A stretch of 64,000 nt of DNA from Pontibacter ruber (lineage in GTDB: Bacteria; Bacteroidota; Bacteroidia; Cytophagales; Hymenobacteraceae), in NCBI RefSeq assembly GCF_023630205.1, contig NZ_JALPRR010000001.1, positions 1,240,001-1,304,000 on the forward strand. Direction: 5' to 3'. The notes below the pieces were generated by a model. The model was not told the origin of the DNA, made no database searches, and saw only the letters and a program-made list of their open reading frames with translations. Below are positions 8,553 to 17,203 of the stretch, piece after piece. Position 1 is the first letter of the stretch. Each line of letters opens with the position of its first letter. A program made the position numbers and the translations under genes.

Positions 8553-9794
8553 TTACTGGTTAGAACCAGCGTTAATCATCGCGCAACGGAAGCCGATAGT
8601 AGCTGTGGCAGAATCCTGAGCCATGTACCTTCTGGTACCAGGGGATAACCAGTAAGCTACGTCTTTCCAAGAACCACCTTTGTATACACGAACTTCGTCG
8701 TTGATCAGAGAGTGGTAACCTTCGCTGGAGTCATAGTTAGAAGAGTCATCCAGGAAGCCATCTCTACGGAACGGGTTCAGATCTTCTACATCCTGGAACG
8801 AAAGCGGACGGTAAATATCCTGTACCCACTCGTTCACGTTACCAGCCATGTTATACAGACCGAAGTCGTTTGGCGGGTAGCTGTAGATGTAGTCCGTGAT
8901 CATTGCACCGTCGTTCAGGGCACCGGCAATACCGGCATAGTCACCGCGGCCACGCTTGAAGTTAGCCATGAACTTACCCATCTGCTTGCCGTGCGGGTTA
9001 CGCACCTGGTGACCATCCCAAGGGTAAAGTCTTCTGTTGTTCTGGTTTTCGTCTTCGGAGTACTGCGTACCGATCAAAGCCTGGGCAGCATATTCCCACT
9101 CAGCCTCTGTTGGGAGACGGTAGTTCGGCAATACATAGCCAGATTCTACAGATAATGCAGTGCCTTCGGCTGGAGCTGCTTCAGCAGCATCTTTCTTTCT
9201 GCCAAAAAGGCCACCTCTTTTTTTATTGCCACCGGTTGCTTCTTTCGCCAGGGTTTCGTTCACCTTGGCTGTACGCCAGGTACAGTAGTCGTTGGCCTGC
9301 AACCAGCTAACACCTACTACCGGGAAGAAACGGAAGCCAGGGTAGCGCAGGTAATACGTTACATAAGGGTCGTTAAAAGATAGCTGACGGGACCAAACAG
9401 TAGTATCAGGCAAAGCAGCCTGGTATACTTCCGGTAAAGAGTCAGCTTTCAGGTAGTGCAGGTACTCCAGCCAGTGGATGTTAGCCACCTCGGTCTCATC
9501 CATGTAGAATGAAGCTACTGTTACCGTACGCTCGAGGTTGTCGCGCGTCATGGCAACATCTTCTTCCATAGAACCCAGTGTTGTACGACCGCCTTCTATA
9601 AACACCAGACCAGGAGCCTGAGGGAAATCCTCGTAGTCTTCTACCTGAAATGCTTTTTCGTCCTCGTTGTACTCTATACCTGTGGCCGAGCTATAGTCGC
9701 CAGGGTCAGTACTGGTAGGGCGTGCGTCCCTGGAGCATGATGCAAGGAGAAAGCCCCCTACAACCACAGCAGATAAATACTTGAAAAGATTCAT
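8553..9794 (-). CDS. gldJ: GldJ-like gliding motility/T9SS lipoprotein (SUMF1/FGE-sulfatase fold)
   Basis: A 413-residue lipoprotein: signal peptide with lipobox GGFLLASC (Cys20), then an FGE-sulfatase-like domain beginning GLVFIEGGRTTLGSMEED. Blocks typical of GldJ/GldK follow: SFYMDETEVANIHWLEYL, PVVGVSWLQANDYCTWR, YRLPTEAEWEYAAQ, and the terminal VYKGGSWKD...IGFRCA. GldJ stabilises the type IX secretion/gliding machinery in the outer membrane. The PDTTVW and YVTYYLRYPGF blocks fit GldJ better than GldK, but the choice is from memory of the families. A low-complexity insert near residues 190-215 (GGNKKRGGLFGRKKDAAEAA) looks like a species-specific linker. The PorP/SprF gene lies just upstream on the same strand. 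Confidence 0.72.
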   Translation of the reverse strand: MNLFKYLSAVVVGGFLLASCSRDARPTSTDPGDYSSATGIEYNEDEKAFQVEDYEDFPQAPGLVFIEGGRTTLGSMEEDVAMTRDNLERTVTVASFYMDETEVANIHWLEYLHYLKADSLPEVYQAALPDTTVWSRQLSFNDPYVTYYLRYPGFRFFPVVGVSWLQANDYCTWRTAKVNETLAKEATGGNKKRGGLFGRKKDAAEAAPAEGTALSVESGYVLPNYRLPTEAEWEYAAQALIGTQYSEDENQNNRRLYPWDGHQVRNPHGKQMGKFMANFKRGRGDYAGIAGALNDGAMITDYIYSYPPNDFGLYNMAGNVNEWVQDIYRPLSFQDVEDLNPFRRDGFLDDSSNYDSSEGYHSLINDEVRVYKGGSWKDVAYWLSPGTRRYMAQDSATATIGFRCAMINAGSNQ

Positions 9795-9857
9795 AAAAAT
9801 GAGACCTAATTAGATAAGGTTCTTGTAATGTAGTTTAACGTGCAATTATAATTAAAA

Positions 9858-10871
9858 TCAGAATGCCGGACAAACAATGTTTTGTATTATTTTATCTTTA
9901 AATCTGTTTCCGAACAAATGATTGAGGTCTATTTGTTCGAACACGAGCGAAACTTCGTTAGCACCACCCGCCTGCCTGCTGATTCCCTGTAGCCCTACAT
10001 CGTGGCTGAAGCCTATTTTTAGCTGTTCGATCTGTATGCCTGCCAAAAGTGCAAGTACCTGGTCCTGATCTGTTCCACCTGAAACCGGTACTCCTTTATA
10101 TATTAATCCTAACGAAACAGGAGTATAGATAGTGTATAGACCCAGGTCTGTTCTGCTTAAATTTTTTTGATGCGTGTAGGTAATGGCCGGAGTAACACTG
10201 AATTCAAAGAATTTCCCCTGCGACTGTGACGTACGGGCATAAAGTTTATACCCTGCGTTGGCCGTGAAGCGGAGCGGGAGTTCTGTTTTTTGGGCAAAGC
10301 CGTAAGATGGCCTGTTCAGGTGAGCTGCCGTTAACCCAAACCAGAACTGTTCGGAGTATACCAGCCCCCCTGCCGTGAAGCTGATGTAACTTGTCGGCTC
10401 GAAGGTATTGGCTTCGGCGGAGGTTACCGCCACCACACCGTTATCCGAGAGTTGGTCGCCAAAAACGAGGTTGTCATAATTTACCCGCAAAGAAGCTATT
10501 GAGCCCTGCAGGCCTGCAGAAAAAGCCCATTGATCGGTGAGCCTGGTCTGGTAAGCATACTGGGCGCCGGCTTGTAGTTTCTGAAGCCCGCCAATGCCTG
10601 CTCTATCCTGCTGCAGCAACAACCCAACTGCACTTTTGCTGCCCGTAAAGCGGTAGTCTGCAGTAAGCTGATTAGTTATGAAGGAGCCATTAAGCGCAGG
10701 CCACTGGCCGCGGTGCGCAGCCGCCACGCTCCACTCGTGGTTAAGCCCGGTAAAAGCAGGGTTCAGGTACAGGCGGTTGGCATATTGCTGGGTGAAAAAA
10801 GCATCCTGGGCCATGGCCGTAGCGGTCCCTAAAAAGAATAGGAAGCACAGAAACGCTTTTTTTACGGACAT
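9858..10871 (-). CDS. PorP/SprF family type IX secretion membrane protein
   Basis: A 337-residue outer-membrane beta-barrel protein of the PorP/SprF family. From the start at 10871 it has a clear signal peptide, MSVKKAFLCFLFFLGTATAM, cut after AQ, followed by the hallmark DAFFTQQYANRLYLNPAFTG. An ATG 18 bp further upstream is less likely because it would add a non-basic tail. Later segments show alternating strands with GLTAAHLNRPSYGF, typical of the family. Members anchor or attach specific T9SS substrates at the cell surface. The gene directly precedes the GldJ-like gene, 63 bp apart, probably as one unit. Confidence 0.88.
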   Translation of the reverse strand: MSVKKAFLCFLFFLGTATAMAQDAFFTQQYANRLYLNPAFTGLNHEWSVAAAHRGQWPALNGSFITNQLTADYRFTGSKSAVGLLLQQDRAGIGGLQKLQAGAQYAYQTRLTDQWAFSAGLQGSIASLRVNYDNLVFGDQLSDNGVVAVTSAEANTFEPTSYISFTAGGLVYSEQFWFGLTAAHLNRPSYGFAQKTELPLRFTANAGYKLYARTSQSQGKFFEFSVTPAITYTHQKNLSRTDLGLYTIYTPVSLGLIYKGVPVSGGTDQDQVLALLAGIQIEQLKIGFSHDVGLQGISRQAGGANEVSLVFEQIDLNHLFGNRFKDKIIQNIVCPAF

Positions 10872-10985
10872 AGTTATACTTAAAAGCACCGCTTAAATTT
10901 AATAAAACACAGCTTTATCAGAAACTGCATGGTTTTCGCTATAAAATATATAGTTTAGCTTTACCGAACCGAATAACCAACCCAT

Positions 10986-13900
10986 ATGAAAAAAGTAGTA
11001 ATTGGCTTCTTCATTTTTCTGGCGCTACTCTTTGCCGCAGCAGCGTTGGTGCCCTTCCTGTTCAAAGATAAAATTAAAGAAGCCCTCGACAAACAGATTG
11101 CTAAGAATATAAACGCAGAAGTTACCTATAAAACGGAAGATGTGAGCCTCTCCGTATTCCGCGATTTCCCTAACGTGTCGCTGAGTGTAGCTAACCTCAC
11201 CATTGCCGGCAAAGACTCTTTCGCCACGGATACCCTTGCCCGGATACCGGCTTTCCAGATGGGCCTGGACCTGATGAGCGTTATCAGGGGCGATGAACTG
11301 AAAGTGAACAGTGTAACCCTGGACAAACCGGTCATACACCTGATCGTGCTGAAGAGCGGCAAAGCCAACTGGGACATCTTTATACCGGATACTACTGTGG
11401 CTGAAACAGACACGGCTGCCAGCGATTTTAAAATGGCTATCAAGGAGTGGGACGTGAACAACGGTACCCTCTTCTACGACGACCTCAGCATTCCTTTTGG
11501 GCTGGCTGGCTACAATGTTAACCACACCGGCAGCGGCGATTTCGAGAAAAGCGTGTTCGACATGACCTCCCAGACAACTGCCGACCGCTTTACCATGACC
11601 TATGGCGGCGCGAACTACATCGAAAATGCCAAACTCAATGCAGATGTAACGATGGCAATGGACCTGGAAAAGTACCTTTATACGTTCAAAGACAACAACA
11701 TCCGCATCAATGAGTTTCCGTTCCAGTTTGCTGGCTCCATCCTGATGCCGGAAGAGGACATTGACCTCGACCTGACCTTTAAGGCTACCGAAACAGATTT
11801 CCGCAACGTGCTGTCGGTGGTGCCAGGCATGTATACCGAGAAGTTCAAGGACATCAAAACAGAAGGTAAGCTAAGCTTCGATGGCTACGTAAAAGGCCGG
11901 TTTAATGATACTTCCATGCCGGGTTATGGCACCGAGCTGAAGGTGATCAACGGAATGTTCAAGTACCCGGACCTGCCACAGGCTGCCCGCAACATCAACC
12001 TGGACATGCGCCTGGATAACAAGGACGGCAACAACGAAAGTATGGTAGTAGATGTGCGCAAGCTGCACCTGGACCTGGGCAAGAACCCGGTAGATGCCCG
12101 CGTGCTGGTAAAAGGCCTGGAGATTATGCAGGTAGACGGCAACGTGAAAGCTAATTTAGATCTGGATGAGATAACCAAGGTGTTCCCTGTGGAAGGCATG
12201 ACCCTGCGCGGCCTGCTGAAAGTAGACGCTGACGCCAAAGGTACCTACAGCAAAACAAGTATGCCTGTAGTAGATGCCGACCTGCGCCTGACCAACGGGT
12301 ATGTGAAGTCGAAGGATTTCCCTGCCCCGATCCAGAACCTGAACATGGTTGCCAACGTCCTCAACAAGACCGGCAACACCGACGATACCCGCATCAACGT
12401 GGAGCGTTTTAATATGACCCTGGACGGCGAGCCGCTTTCAGGCAGAGCCCTGATAACAGGTATAGACAAGCCCGCATTCGATTTCGATATCAAAGGCATA
12501 CTCGACCTGACCAAACTAACCAAGATCTTCCCGCAGGAGGGCATGACCGTTTCAGGTAGAATAAATGCCAACGTGGCGGCCAAAGGAAAGATGAGCGATG
12601 TGGAAGCCGAGAAGTATAACAACATCAGGGCGAACGGAACGATGGCCATCAGCAACCTGAACTTTGTGAGCACCGACATGCCACAGGGTATAAAAGTAAA
12701 CAAAGCCGATGCGGTGTTCAACAACGAGCGCATCGAGATCAAAAGCCTGAGTGGTTATTTAGGCAAAAGCGATGTGCAGGCCAATGGCAGCATCTCTAAT
12801 TACTTAGGCTATGCCTTGGCTGATAACCAGTCGTTGCGTGGTACTTTCAACCTGAGTTCTAATAACTTTAATGTGAACGAGTGGATGGTGGACGAAAACA
12901 CCGGAAAGCCGACAACGGCTACCGCAGAGGCAGAAGGTGTGGTAGAAGTGCCTGCTAACCTGGACCTTACCTTGAACGTGAACGCCAGGCAAGTGCTCTA
13001 CGATAACCTGAAACTCAGCAATGTGAACGGAAAGGTAAAGGTGAAAGATAAAGTGGCCCGGCTCGATGGCATCACGTTCAGCACCTTGGGCGCAACGTTT
13101 GCCACCAGCGGCAGCTACAATACCCAGAACCTGCAGCACCCGCTGTTTGACATGAAGCTGGATGTAAAAAACCTTAACTTTAAAGAAGCTTTCAATGCGT
13201 TCAACACGATCAAGGCAATTGCTCCGATAGCCGGTTTGCTGGACGGTACGTTCTCTACCAAGTTTAACTTCAATGGCGAGCTTGGCCAGGATATGGTGCC
13301 GATCTTCAAAACACTGGATGGTTCGGGTATTATTCAGGTACTGCGGGCTGCGGTGCGCGACGTAAAAATTATAGATAAAATAAGCGCGTTGACCCACTTC
13401 GACGAGCTGAAACATCTGGTAGTAGAAAACCGCTACATTGATGCCCAGATCATTGACGGCAGCCTCGTAATAAAGCCATTCGATATGGAAGTAGGAAATA
13501 TCAAGATGACCGTGGGCGGAACCAATAACATCAACGGCAACATCGATTATGTAACGGCCTTGAACGTACCGGCCGGCAAAGTAGGAAAAGAACTGAACAG
13601 CCGCCTGGCCAGCCTGATCGGTAACGAGCAGCTGAAAGGCTCGGAGCGAGTTACGCTTAATCTGAACATTGGCGGTACCCTGGCCGACCCGCGTGTGGGA
13701 TTGGCGGGCGGCAGTGCCAAAGGGCAGGTAAAGGACCTGGCAAAAAGTATAGTCGATAACAAAGTGAATGCTGCCAAACTACAACTGGAGCAACGCAGGC
13801 AGCAGATGGAAGACAGTGTGAAAAACGAGCTGAACCGAAAACGCCTGGAAGCAGAGCAAAAGGCAAAAGCAGAACTGGATAAGAAACGCCTGGATGCCGA

Positions 13901-14003
13901 GCAGCAGCTGAAACAAAAGGCTACCAAAGGGCTCAATGACCTGCTAAAGCCCAGAACAAAACCAGTAGCCAAACCAGATACGGCAACAACAGGCAATAAC
14001 TAA
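10986..14003 (+). CDS. AsmA-like inner-membrane-anchored protein
   Basis: A 1005-residue protein with one N-terminal membrane anchor (residues about 5-27) and a long periplasmic region. The N-terminal module (FPNVSLSVANLTIAG, then LDKPVIHLIVLKSGKANWDI) and the C-terminal AsmA_2-type module (ITFSTLGATFATSGSYNTQN, LDGTFSTKFNFNGELG) identify the AsmA family. These proteins form bridges thought to move phospholipids towards the outer membrane. The last 85 residues are a K/E/Q-rich coiled coil, ending in a disordered tail. It is transcribed divergently from porP with 114 bp between and ends in two consecutive hairpins. Confidence 0.85.
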   Translation: MKKVVIGFFIFLALLFAAAALVPFLFKDKIKEALDKQIAKNINAEVTYKTEDVSLSVFRDFPNVSLSVANLTIAGKDSFATDTLARIPAFQMGLDLMSVIRGDELKVNSVTLDKPVIHLIVLKSGKANWDIFIPDTTVAETDTAASDFKMAIKEWDVNNGTLFYDDLSIPFGLAGYNVNHTGSGDFEKSVFDMTSQTTADRFTMTYGGANYIENAKLNADVTMAMDLEKYLYTFKDNNIRINEFPFQFAGSILMPEEDIDLDLTFKATETDFRNVLSVVPGMYTEKFKDIKTEGKLSFDGYVKGRFNDTSMPGYGTELKVINGMFKYPDLPQAARNINLDMRLDNKDGNNESMVVDVRKLHLDLGKNPVDARVLVKGLEIMQVDGNVKANLDLDEITKVFPVEGMTLRGLLKVDADAKGTYSKTSMPVVDADLRLTNGYVKSKDFPAPIQNLNMVANVLNKTGNTDDTRINVERFNMTLDGEPLSGRALITGIDKPAFDFDIKGILDLTKLTKIFPQEGMTVSGRINANVAAKGKMSDVEAEKYNNIRANGTMAISNLNFVSTDMPQGIKVNKADAVFNNERIEIKSLSGYLGKSDVQANGSISNYLGYALADNQSLRGTFNLSSNNFNVNEWMVDENTGKPTTATAEAEGVVEVPANLDLTLNVNARQVLYDNLKLSNVNGKVKVKDKVARLDGITFSTLGATFATSGSYNTQNLQHPLFDMKLDVKNLNFKEAFNAFNTIKAIAPIAGLLDGTFSTKFNFNGELGQDMVPIFKTLDGSGIIQVLRAAVRDVKIIDKISALTHFDELKHLVVENRYIDAQIIDGSLVIKPFDMEVGNIKMTVGGTNNINGNIDYVTALNVPAGKVGKELNSRLASLIGNEQLKGSERVTLNLNIGGTLADPRVGLAGGSAKGQVKDLAKSIVDNKVNAAKLQLEQRRQQMEDSVKNELNRKRLEAEQKAKAELDKKRLDAEQQLKQKATKGLNDLLKPRTKPVAKPDTATTGNN

Positions 14004-14004
14004 A

Positions 14005-14047
14005 GTACACTAACCTTGTGGCAATACTGGCCACAAGGTTAGTGTAC
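14005..14047. terminator. Perfect 18-bp hairpin at the asmA-like stop
   Basis: Arms 14005-14022 and 14030-14047 are exactly complementary with a 7-nt loop. The stem begins 1 nt after the stop codon. It has no T-tract, so it may protect the 3' end or cooperate with the terminator 16 bp further on. Confidence 0.6.
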
Positions 14048-14062
14048 CGTACATCTTCAGCA

Positions 14063-14097
14063 TAAAAGCCGGCAGGTATACTATCTGCCGGCTTTTA
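14063..14097 (+). terminator. Intrinsic terminator of the asmA-like gene
   Basis: A 13-bp stem (TAAAAGCCGGCAG / CTGCCGGCTTTTA) with a 9-nt loop, followed by a T-rich run. The loop itself contains GTATACTAT. Confidence 0.85.
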
Positions 14098-14261
14098 TTT
14101 TTGTTTTGCTATATAACAATCTATTTCTATTTGCCGTTTTGCTGTCACGGGTGCTCTAAAAATCAAAGCTCCTGAAAAAAAGTATAGCAAAATCTGAATC
14201 TTCATGTAGTCTTCATGTTCGGTACAGATATTTGCTATGTAACTTATAACAATCAAACCTT

Positions 14262-15050
14262 ATGAAAGCAAGATTTGTAATTCCTTTACTGTTGAGTGGC
14301 CTGGTATGGTTCAGCTCCTGCGACTCAGATTCAGACAACTCAGGTACAGCCAAAATGGAAGTTCGCATGACGGACGCTCCCGGCGATTACGACGAGGTGA
14401 ATATTGATATTAAATCTGTACAGATCAGCGTAGAAGAAGCGGATAGCGAATCTGACTGGATGACGCTAGACCAGATACACCCGGGTGTTTACAACCTGCT
14501 GGATTTTGCCAATGGCCGCGACACCCTGCTGGCCAGCGCAAACCTTCCTGCCGGTACTATCTCACAGATCAGACTGGTGCTGGGCAATAATAATACCCTA
14601 AAATTGAAAGACGGTACTGTAGTGCCATTGAAGACACCAAGTGGCCAGACTTCAGGCGTTAAGCTTACTATAGATGCAGAGCTGGAAGAAGATGTTACCT
14701 ACATGGTGCTGCTGGATTTTGATGCTGCCAAATCGGTTGTGGCAAGAGGCAACGGACAGTATAACCTGAAGCCGGTAGTGCGTACCATTACACAGGCTAT
14801 TGCCGGAGGTATAAAAGGCAAAGTAACGCCAGCCGAGTACAAGCCAGGCATCTACGTTATCTCTGCAGCGAACGACACCATCGGTGGCTTTGCCAACGAA
14901 AGCGGCGACTTCCTGATCAAAGGTGTACCGGCAGGTACTTACACCGTGAAGTTCTATACCGAGAACAACGAGCACGACAAGACAGTTGAGAACGTAAGCG
15001 TATCACAGGATCAGATCAAAGACCTGGGTACTGTTGAGTTATCTCACTAA
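14262..15050 (+). CDS. DUF4382 domain lipoprotein
   Basis: A 262-residue secreted lipoprotein. The signal peptide ends at lipobox Cys20 (GLVWFSSC) and is followed by an acidic DSDSDN linker. Residues about 30-180 form a DUF4382 domain, recognisable by EVRMTDAPGDYDEVNIDIKS and the typical TLLASANLPAGTISQIRLVL block. Residues about 185-260 form a carboxypeptidase-regulatory-like/transthyretin-type beta sandwich (GGIKGKVTPAEYKPGI, VPAGTYTVKFY). The function is unknown; such proteins are usually surface-exposed lipoproteins. It is a single gene closed by a strong terminator at 15097-15131. Confidence 0.88.
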   Translation: MKARFVIPLLLSGLVWFSSCDSDSDNSGTAKMEVRMTDAPGDYDEVNIDIKSVQISVEEADSESDWMTLDQIHPGVYNLLDFANGRDTLLASANLPAGTISQIRLVLGNNNTLKLKDGTVVPLKTPSGQTSGVKLTIDAELEEDVTYMVLLDFDAAKSVVARGNGQYNLKPVVRTITQAIAGGIKGKVTPAEYKPGIYVISAANDTIGGFANESGDFLIKGVPAGTYTVKFYTENNEHDKTVENVSVSQDQIKDLGTVELSH

Positions 15051-15096
15051 GAGCGAAAGCAGATACAATACACAACTTTTAGGTAAGTGTGTAAAC

Positions 15097-15131
15097 AAAA
15101 AGGAGCCTCCCGTTACGAGAGGCTCCTTTTT
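15097..15131. terminator. Bidirectional intrinsic terminator
   Basis: A 13-bp stem (AAAAAGGAGCCTC / GAGGCTCCTTTTT) with a 9-nt loop lies between the convergent DUF4382 and DinB genes. Confidence 0.88.
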
Positions 15132-15165
15132 GTTAATCTAAAGTATAGCGTCTGCTGCTTTTGTC

Positions 15166-15642
15166 TTAATACACCTGGCCCATCAGCTCGCGCACATAGG
15201 TTACATAGTCGGTGTTTGGAGGTGTGTGGCCGTTCTTGCGCAGGTCGGTAGCTACCTGGGCGCGGTGGTAGGTGGCATGGTTAAAGGCATGCGTCAGAAT
15301 ATCCAGCACGCGGGTGCTATACTTGTTGCCCTGGCTGTTGGTATAATCGATCAGGCGGTTGAATTCTGTTTCGTCAGCCTTGGCAGCGATCTCGGCCAGC
15401 CTATAAGAAGTATTTTTGTGCAGTTCCTTCAGCTGCTCCAGGTTGTGCTCCTGCCATACTTTTACCGGGCTTTGCGTGTCGGTGATGCGGGCAATCCAGA
15501 TAGCCTGTGCATTGAGTGCGTGGCTTAGTAAGCGCGCAGCATTATTTGGCAAATGCGGCAGGGTTTCAAATACATTTAACATGGTCTGGTTTGCCCAGAT
15601 GTTATATTCCGAAAGGTTTTTTAATACGTCGTTTCCAGTCAT
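15166..15642 (-). CDS. DinB family protein
   Basis: A 158-residue four-helix-bundle protein of the DinB/YfiT superfamily. The metal triad is visible as His41 (LLSHALNAQ) and His122 and His126 (FNHATYHRAQ), with the conserved YNIWANQ near the N-terminus. Members are damage-inducible proteins or thiol-dependent transferases; the substrate cannot be assigned. The start fits the family's N-terminus (MTGNDVLKNLSEYNIWAN). The DUF6970 lipoprotein ends 6 bp upstream on the same strand, so the two are probably co-transcribed. Confidence 0.88.
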   Translation of the reverse strand: MTGNDVLKNLSEYNIWANQTMLNVFETLPHLPNNAARLLSHALNAQAIWIARITDTQSPVKVWQEHNLEQLKELHKNTSYRLAEIAAKADETEFNRLIDYTNSQGNKYSTRVLDILTHAFNHATYHRAQVATDLRKNGHTPPNTDYVTYVRELMGQVY

Positions 15643-15648
15643 CTTTAT

Positions 15649-16038
15649 TTAGCTTTCTCGTTTATCTTCCCAAATTAGAGTTTCATTTGTACGTTTTTCA
15701 AAAAAATCCGGGCATTTACCGTCTCCTTTACCCGTAATGCCGCCATCAGGCTCGCATAGAACATCTCCCTTTACATTAAATAATTTGCTGGGGATATCGC
15801 AGCAGCGGCCCGTGAGGTAATATACCTCCTGGTTGTTGTAAGTATAGCGGTAGATCTTGGCCGGTGGGTTGGCTGGCTTTTCTTCCTGCAGTTGCTGGAT
15901 CAGGGTAGTAAGCCACGGAGCTAGCTGTTGATCAGCTGGGGTGCTGGCAGGTACTGCAGGCGCCGATGGAAAAGGCTTGCAGGCTTCTGCCATACTTAGC
16001 AGCAACAGGAGCGTTACCCAAACTGTTAATTTTTTCAT
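15649..16038 (-). CDS. DUF6970-type lipoprotein
   Basis: A 129-residue predicted lipoprotein with signal peptide and lipobox SMAEAC (Cys20), then a Pro/Ala-rich linker. The globular part contains APWLTTLIQQLQ, PPAKIYRYTYNNQEVYYL, a CC pair (GRCCDIPSKLF), and GGITGKGDGKCPDF. These blocks correspond to the Bacteroidota DUF6970 domain as I recall it. Four cysteines beyond the lipidated one suggest disulfides. The function is unknown. It ends 6 bp before the dinB gene start, and a TACCTTTG element lies upstream at 16065-16072. Confidence 0.75.
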   Translation of the reverse strand: MKKLTVWVTLLLLLSMAEACKPFPSAPAVPASTPADQQLAPWLTTLIQQLQEEKPANPPAKIYRYTYNNQEVYYLTGRCCDIPSKLFNVKGDVLCEPDGGITGKGDGKCPDFFEKRTNETLIWEDKRES

Positions 16039-16064
16039 AGTTGTGGCGGCGGTTTTTAAAGGCG

Positions 16065-16072
16065 CAAAGGTA
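16065..16072 (-). promoter_or_regulatory. Candidate -7 promoter element for the DUF6970-dinB unit
   Basis: On the minus strand it reads TACCTTTG, a full TAnnTTTG match 27 bp before the ATG of the lipoprotein gene. A matching -33 TTG at 19-21 bp was not evident. Confidence 0.4.
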
Positions 16073-16176
16073 CATAATAATTCAGTTAAGAATCATCGCC
16101 CTGAAAGTATGAGTTAGAGAGAAGGAAAAGGAAGTGTACAGGGTTACCGTATAGCTAAGATTCTTTGATGAAAAGA

Positions 16177-16551
16177 TCAACTCTGCAGATAAGCGATAAC
16201 GTAAGGCAGGAAAATAACCAGACCAATTATAGCTGCTGTGATAGCTGCCACCAGTACGGCCCCTGCTGCCAGGTCTTTGGTTTTGCCAGCCAGGGGGTTG
16301 TGCTGGGGCGATACCAGGTTGGTAAGCGTTTCGATGGCAGTGTTAAATATCTCGGCTGTAATCACCAAGCCTATACTTCCGGCCAGCAGGCACCACTCTG
16401 TTTTTGTTACATCAAACACAAAGCCTGCTATGATTACCCCCAGCGCCGACAGCACATGCAGCTTCATGTGCGGCTCGGACCGCACAGCAGAATTGATGCC
16501 TTTAAAAGCGAACCGGAAGCTGTTGTAGCGTTTCTTGAAGTAGCTGTCCAA
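16177..16551 (-). CDS. dgkA: Diacylglycerol kinase family protein (undecaprenol kinase type)
   Basis: A 124-residue integral membrane kinase with three transmembrane helices. Typical DgkA blocks are the amphipathic N-terminus (RYNSFRFAFKGI), SEPHMKLHVLSALGVI, the active-site helix ITAEIFNTAIETLTNLV and KTKDLAAGAVLVAAI. In Gram-positives the homologous enzyme phosphorylates undecaprenol; in Proteobacteria it recycles diacylglycerol. The short length without extra domains fits either. Its upstream spacer is entirely made of 7-bp repeats (16554-16629), which separate it from msrA. Confidence 0.92.
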   Translation of the reverse strand: MDSYFKKRYNSFRFAFKGINSAVRSEPHMKLHVLSALGVIIAGFVFDVTKTEWCLLAGSIGLVITAEIFNTAIETLTNLVSPQHNPLAGKTKDLAAGAVLVAAITAAIIGLVIFLPYVIAYLQS

Positions 16552-16553
16552 GC

Positions 16554-16629
16554 AATTACGAATTAATAATTACGAATGTTGTGGAAAGTTGGAAATCAGG
16601 AACGAAACACAAAACACGAAACACGATCA
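16554..16629. repeat. Composite 7-bp tandem array filling the dgkA-msrA spacer
   Basis: Eleven consecutive units keep one 7-bp register over 76 bp. The first part has AATTACG-type units, the middle TTGGAAA-type units, and the last part ACGAAAC-type units (16602-16629). The array starts 3 bp outside the dgkA start codon and reaches the msrA stop. Different unit families in one frame make this the clearest array in the window. Confidence 0.8.
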
Positions 16630-17166
16630 ACTGTACTCCGGCTTTAGTTTGTCTTTAAATACTTTCCGGAACTTGTCTACTTTAGGGCGCACCACGAAAG
16701 CACAGTAAGGCTGGCTGCCGTTGTTGATAAAGTAGTTCTGGTGGTAGTTCTCGGCAGGGTAATAATTGCTGTAAGGCTCTATGGCGGTTACGATCGGGGC
16801 GTCGAAAGCACCGGAAGCATCCAGTTCCTGTTTATACTTTTCGGCCAGCTGCCGCTGCTGCTCGTTGTGGTAAAAAATAACAGAGCGGTACTGCGTGCCT
16901 ACGTCGTTGCCCTGCCGGTTTAAGGTTGTTGGGTCGTGTGTTTCCCAGAAAACCTGCAGCAGCTGTTCGTAGCTGATCACATCAGGGTTGTAGGTTATTT
17001 GCAGTACTTCGGCATGGCCCGTAGTGCCAGAGCACACCTGCTTGTAGGTGGGGTTGTCCACATGGCCACCTGCATAACCCGACTCTACTTTTTCCACACC
17101 CTTTAGTTGTTGAAAAACAGCTTCTGTGCACCAGAAGCATCCGTTCCCGAAAGTTGCTATTTCCAT
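16627..17166 (-). CDS. msrA: Peptide-methionine (S)-S-oxide reductase MsrA
   Basis: Repairs S-methionine sulfoxide in oxidised proteins. The protein has 179 residues, with the catalytic motif GCFWC at residues 9-13 close to the N-terminus. Other conserved blocks are ESGYAGGHVDNPTYKQVC, GHAEVLQITYNP, FWETHDPTTLNRQGNDVGTQ and the aromatic YHQNYF. There is no signal peptide, so it acts in the cytoplasm. It is followed upstream on the same strand by two msrB genes (spacings of 37 and 26 bp), so both methionine sulfoxide stereoisomers are covered by one operon. Confidence 0.96.
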   Translation of the reverse strand: MEIATFGNGCFWCTEAVFQQLKGVEKVESGYAGGHVDNPTYKQVCSGTTGHAEVLQITYNPDVISYEQLLQVFWETHDPTTLNRQGNDVGTQYRSVIFYHNEQQRQLAEKYKQELDASGAFDAPIVTAIEPYSNYYPAENYHQNYFINNGSQPYCAFVVRPKVDKFRKVFKDKLKPEYS

Positions 17167-17203
17167 TGGTTGTATCTTATTTGTAGTAACAGGATGTCCT
17201 GTT

